The notes under the pieces: generated by a model
What the model saw: the letters and a program-made list of their open reading frames with translations, nothing else
Database searches by the model: none
What the model was told of the DNA's origin: nothing
Assembly (NCBI RefSeq): GCF_016806125.1
Contig: NZ_CP047166.1
Location: 2,852,001 to 2,916,000 of the forward strand
Reading direction: 5' to 3'
DNA: 64,000 bases
From: Ponticoccus alexandrii
GTDB taxonomy: Bacteria > Pseudomonadota > Alphaproteobacteria > Rhodobacterales > Rhodobacteraceae
Part shown: positions 1-8,751 of the stretch, piece after piece
How positions within the stretch are numbered: position 1 is the stretch's first letter
How the letters are laid out: each line of letters begins with the position of its first letter
Made by a program: the position numbers and the translations under genes

Positions 1-2
1 TC

Positions 3-140
3 TCAAACCTGCTGGGCTGGCATTCGGATTTCGACATCGCCACCGTACTGCAACAACCGGACCTGGCGATTGCAGAGACGAGGCCGCTGCCCCCCATCGG
101 AATGATGACCTTTCTTGTGCTGCAAAAAGCGGAAGGCTGA
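3..140 (+). CDS. Probable SAM-dependent methyltransferase, C-terminal end (partial)
   Basis: An open frame enters from the left edge and stops with TGA at 138-140, giving about 45 C-terminal residues. The stretch GWHSDF followed by RPLPPIGMMTFLVL resembles, from memory, the last strand region of class I methyltransferases of the phosphatidylethanolamine N-methyltransferase (PmtA) type in Rhodobacterales. The catalytic part lies outside the window, so substrate and start cannot be judged. A short chance frame remains possible, but the residue composition looks like a real protein end. Confidence 0.4.
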   Translation, partial: SNLLGWHSDFDIATVLQQPDLAIAETRPLPPIGMMTFLVLQKAEG

Positions 141-201
141 TCCTTCGGGAACAGCGCCGGGGAAACCATCCATACGGCGGCACGCAGATCCCGACAGAGC
201 C

Positions 202-600
202 TCATCCCTTGGCCAGCGGTCGGCTGACCCTGACAGTTTATTCCGGAACGACAGACATGCCCGGCCTGGGCATCCAGTGCACCGGCGCCGTGGCGGCCGT
301 GACGATCGCCGCCGACCGGGGCGAGGGGCAGGAAGAGCGAACCCTGCAGAAGCGGGCGGTCGACACCCTGAAGAACGCCCAGACACGCACGGCTCGTGGT
401 CACCATGACACATGCGGTCGATGTAGCGACGCAAAGCTGAATCAACTGCGGAATGTCGTATCCAAGCCCCGAAATAGCAACTGGAAGGTCGGCACCACGA
501 AGATACCGCCCCCGATCCTGCGCAGACCGAAGGCGAAACCCGCAAGCAGTGCGATCCCAATGATCGAGCCGAGCAACGGCATCAGGTCGGCAATTGTCAC
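202..600 (-). pseudogene. Decayed TauE/SafE-type anion permease fragment
   Basis: Read on the minus strand from a GTG at 600, the first frame gives ADLMPLLGSIIGIALLAGF and then GGGIFVVPTFQLLF, the glycine-rich first helix typical of TauE/SafE sulfite or organic-anion exporters. The frame then stops. After a one-base shift it continues as GLGYDIPQLIQLCVATSTAC, the family's next conserved segment. A further shift and an in-frame stop precede TVRVSRPLAKG and a TGA at 202-204. About 130 codons remain against roughly 250 in intact members, so it is both frameshifted and truncated. It is presumably non-functional debris between the methyltransferase end and the ABC operon. Confidence 0.6.
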
Positions 601-615
601 TGGAGCGGTCCCGGC

Positions 616-1446
616 TTACGCTGCTTTGTACTGCCTTGCGATGATCGAGCTGCCGAGGCTGGTCAGCACCACGGTCACGATCAGCAGGATGAAGGCCAGT
701 GCCGCACCGAAGGGCCAGTTGGACGCACGGGCGAACTGCTCATAGACCGCCGGGGCCATCATCTGGAACTGAGGCCCGCCCAGCAGAAGCGGTGTGGCGT
801 AGGCGTTCATGCACAGGATGAACACCAGCGTCGCGCCGGCCAGCACACCCGGCAGCGAAAGTGGCATCAGTACCCGAAAGAAGGATCGCGCCGGGCGCGC
901 GCCGAGGTTCGCCGCCGCCTCCTCGACCTGTCGGGGGATGCTTTCGATCACCGAGGCCAGGGTCAGGATCATGTAGGGCAGGACAATCCCCACCGTGGCG
1001 AAAATCACCGCCCCGGGCGTGTAGAGCAGCTGCAACGGCTCCGAAATTATGCCGAGACCGCGAAGCGAGGCATTGACCAGCCCGTCGGTGCTCAGCAGGG
1101 CGAGATACCCTGCCGAGCGGACCACGCCCCCCACCAGCAGCGGGAACATGGTCAGGATGGTCAGCTTGCTCTTCCAGCGCCCTTCCATCCGGGCCAGCCA
1201 GTAGGCCGGTCCGTAAGCCAGAAGCGTGGTCAGGACGGTGCAGGTCAGAGCCACCACGATCGTTGTCGTCAGGATCTTCTGGTAATAGGGGTCGGCCACC
1301 GCCTTCGCGTAGTTTTCCCACGTGAAGGCCGTCTCCATCAGGTACAGCGGATCGAAGATGTTGAACGAATACCGCAGCATCAGAAGCATCGGCGCGCCCA
1401 GCAGGAGCAGCACCAGAAGACAGGCCGGAAGAACAAGCTTTGCCAT
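616..1446 (-). CDS. ABC transporter permease, PotB-like
   Basis: This 276-residue inner-membrane protein has about six hydrophobic segments and the cytoplasmic EAA loop (EEAAANLGARPARSFFRVLMP) that docks the ATPase of polyamine/opine-type importers. It is the last gene of the minus-strand operon and starts three bases after the substrate-binding gene's stop, with AAGGG upstream. With the second permease at 3591-4391 it should form the heterodimeric channel. The family covers spermidine, putrescine, opine and other cationic substrates; the exact ligand cannot be read from the sequence. The length is normal for PotB proteins. Confidence 0.88.
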   Translation of the reverse strand: MAKLVLPACLLVLLLLGAPMLLMLRYSFNIFDPLYLMETAFTWENYAKAVADPYYQKILTTTIVVALTCTVLTTLLAYGPAYWLARMEGRWKSKLTILTMFPLLVGGVVRSAGYLALLSTDGLVNASLRGLGIISEPLQLLYTPGAVIFATVGIVLPYMILTLASVIESIPRQVEEAAANLGARPARSFFRVLMPLSLPGVLAGATLVFILCMNAYATPLLLGGPQFQMMAPAVYEQFARASNWPFGAALAFILLIVTVVLTSLGSSIIARQYKAA

Positions 1447-1449
1447 GGG

Positions 1450-2487
1450 TCAGCCCTTGAGAATGCGGTTCCAGGAATCCAGCATGGAGGCCTGGTTTTC
1501 CATGATGAAATCGAGGTCCGGTTGCCACAGACGGTTCTGCTCGGCCTCGCTGAAGCCGATCTGTTCCTCAAGCTCGGGGCTGATCTGGCCGTTCTTCACG
1601 GTAGGCAGATAGCCCATCTTCTCGGCAAAGGCAGCCTGCGCCTGCGGGTTCAGCAGCGCATCCATGTAGGCCATGCCGCCCTCGGTGTTGCGCGCGTTCT
1701 TCGGCACTGCGGACTCGTAAACCGCCGGGAAGGCGCCCTCTTCGGGAACCACCCAGCCCAGGTCGATGCCGCTCTGGTTCCAGCTATAGCCCCGCGCCGC
1801 CGAGATGATGGTAATCCAGATGTCGCCCGAGGACAGCGCCTGGCCGACCGCTTCGGTCGACGGCAGCAGCTTGGCATCGAGATCCTTCCACTGCTGCACG
1901 CCCTTCTCTGCCCCCTCGAAGTCCGACAGGGTGCCGCCGTTCGCGATTGTCGCATAGGCCATGTTCGAGGTGTACAGAAAGTCGCTGAGACCGATCTTGC
2001 CCTTGTAGGCCGGGTTCCACAGCTCTGCGATGGACTCGGGCGGCGTGGTGATCAGGTCCTTGCGGTAGACGATGGCATGGGCCGAGTAGATCAGGGGCAC
2101 CGAGTGCGACTTCTGAAGAAAGGGCAGGATGTTGTCGTAGGATGCGACATTGTCGGCATTCAGCTCTTCCAACGCGCCGACCTTGGCGGCGGCATGCATG
2201 TCGAAGTCGGCCAGCAGCGCGGCATCCATGCTGCCCCGGCGCTGCATGCGCTCAGTGATAAGCTTGGTGCGGCGCGGCACCGGACCCGAAACTTCCTGAA
2301 GTACGTTCCAGCCGGCGGGTTCCAGTATGGCCTCGTCCACGTTCGCCTTGAGCAGATCCCCGAAGGTGCCGCCCCAGGTGCCGACGACCAGTTCCTTGGA
2401 CTGGGCAATGGCCGGGCTGGCAAGCAGGCCGGTGGCGGTGGCCGCCGAAGCGGTGGCAAGGAAGTTGCGTCGCGAAATACTGGTCAT
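1450..2487 (-). CDS. Periplasmic substrate-binding protein, PotD-like, Tat-exported
   Basis: This 345-residue protein starts with a twin-arginine leader (SRRNFLAT, then a hydrophobic stretch ending ASPAIAQS), so it should be exported folded and cleaved near residue 28. The mature protein begins LVVGTWGGTFGD, the first strand typical of spermidine/putrescine- or Fe-type binding proteins of the SBP_bac families. The start is supported by AGGAG ten bases upstream. It sits between the ATPase and the PotB-like permease of the same operon. The neighbouring CocE hydrolase suggests the ligand may be an amide, ester or peptide conjugate, but that is inference. Confidence 0.88.
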   Translation of the reverse strand: MTSISRRNFLATASAATATGLLASPAIAQSKELVVGTWGGTFGDLLKANVDEAILEPAGWNVLQEVSGPVPRRTKLITERMQRRGSMDAALLADFDMHAAAKVGALEELNADNVASYDNILPFLQKSHSVPLIYSAHAIVYRKDLITTPPESIAELWNPAYKGKIGLSDFLYTSNMAYATIANGGTLSDFEGAEKGVQQWKDLDAKLLPSTEAVGQALSSGDIWITIISAARGYSWNQSGIDLGWVVPEEGAFPAVYESAVPKNARNTEGGMAYMDALLNPQAQAAFAEKMGYLPTVKNGQISPELEEQIGFSEAEQNRLWQPDLDFIMENQASMLDSWNRILKG

Positions 2488-2528
2488 GAAAGTTTCTCCT
2501 GTTGGTTTTTGGTTAGGTGGCAGAAAGT

Positions 2529-3572
2529 TCAGTCACTGAGCAGACGTGTATTGTCTCTGCTCCAATGCAGGCGGACCGGCTCTCCGGTCCGCAAACCGGC
2601 CAGTGTGTCGTCCGGGCCGGGCGTTGCCGCGACAACGGTCACCGGCGTCTGTCCGAGCATCACCGTGTATTCGGTCTGCGCGCCAAGATAGAGGATCTCG
2701 CGCACAGTCCCCTTGACGCCCGGACCCTCACGGGTCATGGCGATTTTCTCGGGCCGGACCGAGTAGAAGCGGGCGTCGGGGTTCCCGACTGCCGCCGGAG
2801 GCAGCAACGCGCCGCTGGCGGTCTGGAAGCCCTCAGGTTCGACGCGGCCTTCGATCACGTTCGACCGCCCGACGAAATCGGCCACGAAGGAATCGGCGGG
2901 GCGCTCGTAGAGATCCTGCGCGGTGCCGGCCTGGCGCACCTTTCCGGCCTCCATCAACACCAGCCGGTCGGACATGGTCAGCGCCTCTTCTTGGTCGTGG
3001 GTGACCATCAGCGTGGTCAGTTCCAGAGACTGCTGAAGCGCGCGGATCTCGCTGCGCACCTCGCCGCGCAGCTTGGCGTCGAGGTTCGACAGCGGCTCGT
3101 CCAGCAGGAAGACGGCCGGGTTCAGCACCAGCCCGCGCGCAAGAGCGACCCGCTGCTGTTGCCCGCCCGAAAGCTGGCGAGGATAGCGGTCCGCCAGATG
3201 ATCCAGCCGCACGCGCTTCAGCGCCTCCAGGCTCTGCGCCTCGCGTTCAGATTTGCCGACCTTTCGCATCTCCAGACCAAAGCCGACGTTCTGTGCAACG
3301 GTCATGTGCGGAAACAGCGCGTAGGACTGGAAGACGAGCGCGGTGTTGCGGTCGTAGGGCGCCAACTCTGTCACGTCCCGGCCGTCCAGCACGACCGAGC
3401 CCGAGGTCGGCGCAATGAAGCCCGCGACCATGCGCAGGGTCGTCGTCTTGCCGCAGCCCGAAGGTCCCAGCAACGAGACCAGTTCTCCGCGCTGGATCTG
3501 CATGTTCATGTCCGCGACCGCGACGGCTTCGCCGTATTCCTTGCGGATGTTGATTAGTTCGAGCGATTTCAT
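2529..3572 (-). CDS. ABC transporter ATP-binding protein, PotA-like
   Basis: This 347-residue ATPase shows Walker A GPSGCGKTT, signature LSGGQQQR, Walker B VFLLDEPLSNLD and the switch histidine in MVTHDQEEA, followed by a C-terminal TOBE-type domain from about residue 240. That arrangement is standard for PotA/FbpC-like importers, where the C-terminal domain often has a regulatory role. GGAG lies nine bases before the ATG. It powers import through the two permeases on either side of it in this operon. No key residue is missing. Confidence 0.92.
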   Translation of the reverse strand: MKSLELINIRKEYGEAVAVADMNMQIQRGELVSLLGPSGCGKTTTLRMVAGFIAPTSGSVVLDGRDVTELAPYDRNTALVFQSYALFPHMTVAQNVGFGLEMRKVGKSEREAQSLEALKRVRLDHLADRYPRQLSGGQQQRVALARGLVLNPAVFLLDEPLSNLDAKLRGEVRSEIRALQQSLELTTLMVTHDQEEALTMSDRLVLMEAGKVRQAGTAQDLYERPADSFVADFVGRSNVIEGRVEPEGFQTASGALLPPAAVGNPDARFYSVRPEKIAMTREGPGVKGTVREILYLGAQTEYTVMLGQTPVTVVAATPGPDDTLAGLRTGEPVRLHWSRDNTRLLSD

Positions 3573-3590
3573 CTCTGTATCTCCGGGCGG

Positions 3591-4391
3591 TCAGACGATG
3601 CGGGACAGTTTCACGTAGCGATCGGTGATCAGCATCATCGCGGCGATGACAACGATCTGGATGGTCGCGACGGCGGCGAGCGTCGGGTCGATCTGGAATT
3701 CCAGATAGTTGAGCATCGCAATCGGAAGCGTACTCATACCGGGCCCGACCAGCAGAAGGGTCAGTTCGAGGTTCTCGAAGCTCTGGATGAAAGAAAACAT
3801 CGAGGCGGCAACAATGGCCGGACGCATCATTGGAAGGGTGACCCGCCAGAACACCGTGAGGGGGCGGGCGCCGAGGTTCAGCGCGGCCTCCTCGACACTT
3901 CGGTCAAGCCCCTGAAGACCGGCGGTCACCACGCGCACCGTCCAGGGGATCGTCAGCAGGATATGGGCGGCAACGAGGCCGGGCAGCGTGCCGACGATAT
4001 CCGTGTCGAGCCAGTTCTGCCCCAGAAGATAGGTCAGGTAAAGCGCCGTGCCGGCCACGATTCCGGGCACGATGATCGGTCCCAGCAGGAATGTCGTGAT
4101 CGCCTGCTTGGCACGGATGTTGCTGCGCACCAGCGCCATCGAGGCGGCCGTGCCGACCGGCACGCCGATCACCGTGGCGATGGCTGCAACCTTGAAGCTG
4201 ACGATAAAGCCGTTCAGGAATTCTTCGCGGCCGATGGCATTGCGGTACCACTCCAGTGAAAACCCGCTCGGCGGGAAAGAGATGATCGCATCGCTGAAGA
4301 CCGATGTTACCACCAGCAGCAGGACCGGAAGCAACATGACGGTATAGGCGATCACGATGCCGCCGCGATATAGAAGTCCGGTCAGTCGCAT
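3591..4391 (-). CDS. ABC transporter permease, PotC-like
   Basis: This 266-residue inner-membrane permease begins MRLTGLLYRGG and carries the EAA loop (EEAALNLGARPLTVFWRV). A longer frame opens at 4430 inside the upstream gene, but the ATG at 4391 is preferred because AAAGGGG lies just before it and it gives the usual PotC N-terminus. It overlaps the end of the GAF gene by ten bases, which suggests translational coupling. It is the partner of the PotB-like permease at 616-1446. Confidence 0.87.
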   Translation of the reverse strand: MRLTGLLYRGGIVIAYTVMLLPVLLLVVTSVFSDAIISFPPSGFSLEWYRNAIGREEFLNGFIVSFKVAAIATVIGVPVGTAASMALVRSNIRAKQAITTFLLGPIIVPGIVAGTALYLTYLLGQNWLDTDIVGTLPGLVAAHILLTIPWTVRVVTAGLQGLDRSVEEAALNLGARPLTVFWRVTLPMMRPAIVAASMFSFIQSFENLELTLLLVGPGMSTLPIAMLNYLEFQIDPTLAAVATIQIVVIAAMMLITDRYVKLSRIV

Positions 4392-4834
4392 GGCGCCCCT
4401 TTCTTTGTGTCCGCCCTCTGGAAACAACAAGAGAAGCTGTCGGCCACGGCCTGCAGCGTCCGCAGACGCGCGGTGTCGAAGGTTCCGGCGCGCCCCATCA
4501 GGTTCACCTGGCCGACCACGGCGCCGTCCTTGGCGCGCACCGGCAGGTTGACAATGGCATCGGCGCCAAGTTCGAGGATGCTCTGCGCATCGGGGAACCC
4601 CGCCTGCAACGCTTCCGCCCCCTCGGTCACGACCGGGGCACCAGAGTCGCGGACCCGGCGCATGGTCGGCGCCTCGGCAAACTGCTTGTAGTCCGAGCCT
4701 GCGAAGATCTCGGCGTGGCTGGAATAGATCCGCTCTGCCCGATCGCCGACATAGCGTAGCGCAGTCAGCGCCTGGATGTCAGCGACGGCTGCCAGTTCCG
4801 GCAGCAGGTTCGGAAGGGCACGGGATGCGGTCAT
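4382..4834 (-). CDS. GAF domain protein
   Basis: This 150-residue soluble protein has a single GAF-like fold, with a central stretch DAIVNLPVRAKDGAVVGQVN that matches the conserved strands of GAF/free-methionine sulfoxide reductase-like domains. It has no output domain. Its start overlaps the hydrolase stop (ATGA), and its end overlaps the PotC-like gene. GAF-only proteins in transporter operons are usually small-molecule sensors or modify a substrate; which applies here is unknown. Start and stop overlaps on both sides make it certain that it is co-translated with its neighbours. Confidence 0.75.
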   Translation of the reverse strand: MTASRALPNLLPELAAVADIQALTALRYVGDRAERIYSSHAEIFAGSDYKQFAEAPTMRRVRDSGAPVVTEGAEALQAGFPDAQSILELGADAIVNLPVRAKDGAVVGQVNLMGRAGTFDTARLRTLQAVADSFSCCFQRADTKKGAPCD

Positions 4835-6645
4835 GCCGGACCCTCCACCTTCACGACCGGCAGGTCCAGCCGGGTCTTCGCGAGGTCGACCGAGATCCGC
4901 GCCATGCGGCCATGCGGCACCTTCTTGAAGTGATCGGCATCGGCCCCGGCAATCGACAGGCGCAGACGGCTGCCCTGTGACAGGGTCCAGGCCGTCGGCA
5001 GAAGCGGAATGCGGATGGCCTCGACCTGGCCCTCTGGCAGAGGCCGGGCGCTGTCGCGGCTGAAGGTGCGGTAGGGCCAGTTGATGCGAATGCTCTCGGG
5101 CGTTTCCGCCTCGTCCCGGAAAATCGCGCGCAGCACCCCCTCGGTGATGTAGCGCTCGGTGCCGTCGGCCTCGACCTCGGTCAGGTAGACGAAAACTCCG
5201 GCATCCGGGGCATCGAAGGCCGCGTGCAGGTCCAGCAGGGCGTGGCCCGCGATGCGGGTCGCTTCGTCGAACGGCGCGCTGTCCCAGCTCAGCATCTCTG
5301 CGGTGCGACCCTGCCAGTCGGCGTAATAGTTGCGCGAATCCAAGCCAGCGATCCGTTCGTAGCGCGTTTCAAAGCCGGTGCGGGTATGGGGCACGCACTG
5401 GTACTCGGCGGTGCCGGTCGCGCGCCCCTGCCCCAGCGCGCCAGTCGGTCCCGGGTGCAGAACCTCCAGCGTAGGCTGCGGCGGCCAGCTGTGCGCATCG
5501 GCCCAGGCCTCTTCATGCATGGCGAAATAGGAAACGGGCGGCTCTGCCTTCAGGCCGGTTTCACGGCCTATCAGGTACGTGTCGAAGAAGCGCAGCACGC
5601 AGCCCAGCAGAGGAAAGCCCGGATCTTCGCTTTCACGCCAGGGCGATACGTCGATCCGTGCCCCGTGATCCCAGGGCCCCAGCACCAGATGGTGCGGGTT
5701 CTTGTCCATGGTCAGAAAGCGGGCGATGGCGCCATTGGCATAGCCCGCTCCGTCCATCCAGCCCGAGACAGACAGGATCGCCACGTCCTCGCGCATGCCG
5801 GCCGCATAGGCATAGGGGCTGATCGAGGCACTGCTGTAACCGGGATCATAGGGCAGACCCTCTTCGCGGTAGGCGAGATCTGCCATGAAGTCGGTCTGCC
5901 GGAAATTCGCCTGGTGCTCGGCCACGGCGGCGGCGACGAGGCTGCCATCGGTGTCCGCGTCCACCGGCTGCGGGCCCTGATAGTCGGGATGGGCGTAGTA
6001 CTTGTAATCTTTCAGGTAGCCGCGCTGATCCAGATCGAGTCCCTTCATCAGGGTGTCGTAAATCTGCGTCAGCGATGTGCATTGCATGCCCCCCGGGAAA
6101 TAATTGTCGACGTAGGTATCCCAGACCGAGAAGAGCGGTGCGATGGCCTTCACCGCCGGATGCCCCGTCGAGGCGAGGAAGTCCGCGGCCGCCCCGAGAT
6201 AGGAAATTCCGGTTGCCCCCAGATCGCCATTGGACCAGGGCTGCGCGATCACCCAGTCGGCGATTTCGGCGCTGTCCAGCCGCTCGGTCGGGGAACGAAA
6301 GCCATCCCGCGTGCCGAAGCTGGCCCCGGTGCCGCGTACGTCGATCACCACCACCGCGTAGCCGCGCGGCACGAAGTAGTCGCTGAACTTGGCGGTATTG
6401 GGATTGGGAACGGCGTCAGAGCCTTCGGCCAGCCTGAAGCGCCGGAAATAGGGCGTGAACAGCAGCAGTGTCGGGAAGCGCGCGCCCTCTGGCGCGCCCT
6501 CGGGGCACCAGACATCGACTGCGATCCGGCAGCCGTCACGCATCGTCAGATAGCAGGACTGCGGGCGCTTTGGCAGGCTGAAGGGCACCTCCCGTCCGGC
6601 TTCATAGGCAGAGACGCGGCTGTTGAGGTCGGCTTGCTGGGTCAT
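4831..6645 (-). CDS. CocE/NonD family hydrolase (X-Pro dipeptidyl-peptidase S15 fold)
   Basis: This 604-residue alpha/beta hydrolase has a nucleophile elbow in ATGISYLGAAAD (Ser in G-x-S-Y-x-G) and the catalytic His in LGPWDHGAR. It ends with the jelly-roll C-terminal domain of the CocE/glutaryl-acylase group. The family cleaves esters, amides or peptide bonds. The frame extends to 6954, but the ATG at 6645 has GGAAG at proper distance and gives the normal family N-terminus. It is the first gene of the ABC operon, divergent from the LysR regulator. I infer that it processes the imported compound; no signal peptide is seen, so it is probably cytoplasmic. Confidence 0.88.
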   Translation of the reverse strand: MTQQADLNSRVSAYEAGREVPFSLPKRPQSCYLTMRDGCRIAVDVWCPEGAPEGARFPTLLLFTPYFRRFRLAEGSDAVPNPNTAKFSDYFVPRGYAVVVIDVRGTGASFGTRDGFRSPTERLDSAEIADWVIAQPWSNGDLGATGISYLGAAADFLASTGHPAVKAIAPLFSVWDTYVDNYFPGGMQCTSLTQIYDTLMKGLDLDQRGYLKDYKYYAHPDYQGPQPVDADTDGSLVAAAVAEHQANFRQTDFMADLAYREEGLPYDPGYSSASISPYAYAAGMREDVAILSVSGWMDGAGYANGAIARFLTMDKNPHHLVLGPWDHGARIDVSPWRESEDPGFPLLGCVLRFFDTYLIGRETGLKAEPPVSYFAMHEEAWADAHSWPPQPTLEVLHPGPTGALGQGRATGTAEYQCVPHTRTGFETRYERIAGLDSRNYYADWQGRTAEMLSWDSAPFDEATRIAGHALLDLHAAFDAPDAGVFVYLTEVEADGTERYITEGVLRAIFRDEAETPESIRINWPYRTFSRDSARPLPEGQVEAIRIPLLPTAWTLSQGSRLRLSIAGADADHFKKVPHGRMARISVDLAKTRLDLPVVKVEGPA

Positions 6646-6695
6646 TGGAACTTCCGTGATTTGTCTTGGCTTCCGATACAGACAAAATTCAGGAC

Positions 6696-6740
6696 TTGCG
6701 TAAATTGAATATTTTGGCTGTTCAATTACGCTTTGCGCAA
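6696..6740. promoter_or_regulatory. Candidate LysR operator in the divergent promoter region
   Basis: Between the divergent hydrolase operon and the LysR gene there is an interrupted dyad: GCGTAAATTGAA near 6698-6709 faces TTCAATTACGC at 6721-6731, with one extra A in the left arm and an 11-base spacer. TTGCGTAA (6696) and TTGCGCAA (6733) also echo each other. LysR proteins typically bind such interrupted, T-N11-A-like dyads near their own divergent promoter, so this is the natural site for the regulator at 6776. Confidence 0.5.
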
Positions 6741-6775
6741 ATATTGTCCGGGTGCGAAACATCAGGACCCACCCC

Positions 6776-7678
6776 ATGGCGCTGACCCAGCGATCTCTTG
6801 AAGCCTTCCGTGCCTTCGTCGAAGCCGGCTCTATCAATGGCGCCTCGGACCGTCTGCTGCGCACCCCGGCACAGGTCAGCCGACTGCTCTCGAAACTGGA
6901 GGATGAGCTTGGATTTTCAGTCCTCACCCGACATGGGCGCCGGCTTCGGCTCACCCGCGAGGGAAAGGATTTTTATGTTGAAACAGAGAGGGTTATGCAG
7001 GCTCTCGATGACGCGGAGCGGCGTGCCGACCAGATCCGGCGTGGCCGGAAAGAGCATCTGCGCATTCTCGTGGCGCCGTTCATTTCTCACGCGGTGATCA
7101 ACAAATCGCTGGCTCGCGTGATGGAACGACGCCCCCAGATGACCGCCCAGATCGACGCACGCGTGCGCCTTGATATCGATCTCTGGGTCGGTCAGGAAAC
7201 CTTCGATCTGGGCATTGCGCCACTGCCCATCAAGGCCGGCGCTTTCGAGGTCGAACCCTTTCTCGAATTGCCAATGATGGTCGGGATGCATCCCGACCAT
7301 CCGCTGGCTGCACAAAAAATGGTCACCTTTCAGGACTTCATCGCCCGTCCGATCGTGTCGACTCATGCCCGTTCGCTGCTTGGGCAGCATCTCGACTCGC
7401 TCTGCAAGCGGTACGGCGCGCGCCTGGATGTGCGGGTCGAGGCGCGAAACGGCGTGATTGCATGCCAGATGGCGGGCCTGAACCTAGGCTGCTGCCTGAC
7501 AGACCCCTTCGTCGCCCTGTCCAGCGGGGTCGAGGCTCTGGTGCTGCGCCCCTTCGAACCGCAGGGCACGCTGAAATACGGCTTCCTCTATCCAAGCTGG
7601 TCCAGCCGGACCGAAATCGTCGAGGAGGTCGCCGAAGAGATCCGCAAAAGCACGGCAGCCCTCGCAGCCACTTTATGA
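6776..7678 (+). CDS. LysR-family transcriptional regulator
   Basis: This 300-residue regulator has an N-terminal winged helix (residues about 5-62, LTQRSLEAFRAFVEAGSING through ELGFSVLTRHGRR) and a C-terminal LysR effector-binding domain. A GTG at 6752 is in frame, but the ATG at 6776 matches the family N-terminus and has AGGA upstream. It is transcribed away from the hydrolase-ABC operon and by family habit should control it together with its own gene, using the imported compound or a product as co-inducer. It is complete, with no unusual residues in the helix-turn-helix. Confidence 0.88.
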   Translation: MALTQRSLEAFRAFVEAGSINGASDRLLRTPAQVSRLLSKLEDELGFSVLTRHGRRLRLTREGKDFYVETERVMQALDDAERRADQIRRGRKEHLRILVAPFISHAVINKSLARVMERRPQMTAQIDARVRLDIDLWVGQETFDLGIAPLPIKAGAFEVEPFLELPMMVGMHPDHPLAAQKMVTFQDFIARPIVSTHARSLLGQHLDSLCKRYGARLDVRVEARNGVIACQMAGLNLGCCLTDPFVALSSGVEALVLRPFEPQGTLKYGFLYPSWSSRTEIVEEVAEEIRKSTAALAATL

Positions 7679-8537
7679 AAAGCCGAGTTTCCATACGGCA
7701 GCCGATGCTGCGGGCTACGCACCGTCGGCTATATCGGCCGCCCTTTCGAATTGCCTGACTGGCCCGGTTTAAACAGCGCTTAGTGCCATCTGTTCTTCCT
7801 ACACAATCCCAATCCTGAAAACCCCATCAATCCGGAGGTTGTCGACTACCGAACAACTCCTCGATGAAATCCTCGTGCCGACCGCGCGCCGCCTCCCACT
7901 TCTTCGGCACTGCCGCTTAGGCTTGTTGCACATATCAGTGAGAGGGATTCACCTTGGAAATGCTGATGGTTGGATCGGTGGCATGCCAAGTCCTGCCAAC
8001 AGCTGCTACCGCACGACGGGTTGCTCTGACTATTACGCTTCCCTGTCGCACCGGGGATCATTGTCCGTCGGGTTCGATCCGGACATGTCCTGGCAGGCGG
8101 ACCGAAGCGGCAAGCGCGGCCAGGTTACCACGCGCGAAACGCGTCGAGGCCCGGATGAGCCGCCTCAAGCTTTTCGACGAACGGATCATGTCACGCGACC
8201 CAGACCGCCAAATCGCCGAAATCCAGATCCGCATCGCCATCATGAACCGCTGCCCGGCCTTGGAAAGGGCCGAGACCGAAGCCATTGCCTGAAGCCCCGG
8301 GGAAAGGGGCAAAGCGTCCTGTCCTCCGATTAGCGCAACAGGGCCGCTTACCACCCTCTCCGGCCGGGGAAATTAGACTGAACGCCCGCTTCCCAGCCTG
8401 CAGCGGGACGCGCTCCCGACTGCGGAAAACTCCCGCATTCCACCCACTTTTTTGGACCGTCCGAGTCGGACGGGTTCGGACGCTCGGACGATCGCCTGTC
8501 AGGCGATCCGGAAAACTCAGTAATTTCAGTGATTTAG
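7679..8537. other. Gene-poor stretch with insertion-sequence debris
   Basis: About 860 bases between the LysR gene and the left element boundary hold no intact gene that I can support. Short frames on both strands have poor codon use and no ribosome binding sites. One 50-residue frame (8143-8292) looks like a transposase end and is listed separately. Near the right side, around 8457-8495, there are repeated GGAC/GTCC motifs that can fold but lack a T-run. The stretch looks like old mobile-element scar next to the integration site. Confidence 0.5.
8143..8292 (+). pseudogene. Possible transposase C-terminal remnant
   Basis: The frame ending at TGA 8290-8292 reads ARMSRLKLFDERIMSRDPD and then RQIAEIQIRIAIMNR. 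From memory this resembles the C-terminal end of DDE transposases common in Rhodobacterales (IS5-like group). Nothing upstream in the same frame looks like the catalytic core and no terminal inverted repeats were found, so only a fragment would remain. Recognition is by memory of a short motif and is therefore weak. Confidence 0.3.
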
Positions 8538-8586
8538 TGGTGCCCCCACACGGACTCGAACCGCGGACCTACTGATTACAAATCAG
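8538..8586 (-). repeat. Left attachment repeat (tRNA-Thr 3' end copy)
   Basis: These 49 bases are identical to 23185-23233, the 3' half of the tRNA-Thr gene from the anticodon loop through the encoded CCA. Beyond 8586 the sequence departs from the tRNA, so this copy is not a tRNA gene. Such a repeat at the far end from an intact tRNA is the classic scar of site-specific integration by a tyrosine recombinase, whose gene starts 166 bases to the right. Confidence 0.92.
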
Positions 8587-8654
8587 CTACCAAGACTTAT
8601 TCAACAAGTCCAGCTTGGTGCGGTTAAATAGAAAAAACAATACCTTATCGTATA

Positions 8655-8734
8655 TTTCAAACGATAATCAGTCGGTTGATTGTCCATATTGATCCGTCTA
8701 AGTGTTGCGTATCGTTTGAAAATACGTTTGAAAA
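8655..8734. promoter_or_regulatory. Candidate integrase arm sites, left end
   Basis: Just inside the left repeat, TTTCAAACG occurs at 8655-8663 and the reverse orientation CGTTTGAAAA occurs twice, at 8713-8722 and 8725-8734, twelve bases apart. The same decamer recurs inside the right end (23118-23127, with a near copy at 23107). Repeated short motifs at both ends of an element, spaced by about one helical turn, are what arm-binding sites of tyrosine recombinases look like. They also overlap the integrase leader, so autoregulation is possible. Confidence 0.5.
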
Positions 8735-8751
8735 AGAGACGGAGATTGCCC

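Noticed and set aside
7839-8061. Short frames on both strands after the LysR gene
   Set aside because: No start signals, poor composition and several stops nearby; best seen as mobile-element scar.
8538-8610. Second tRNA-Thr gene at the left end
   Set aside because: Only the 3' half matches; after 8586 the D-arm and acceptor 5' strand are missing, so it is an attachment-site copy.
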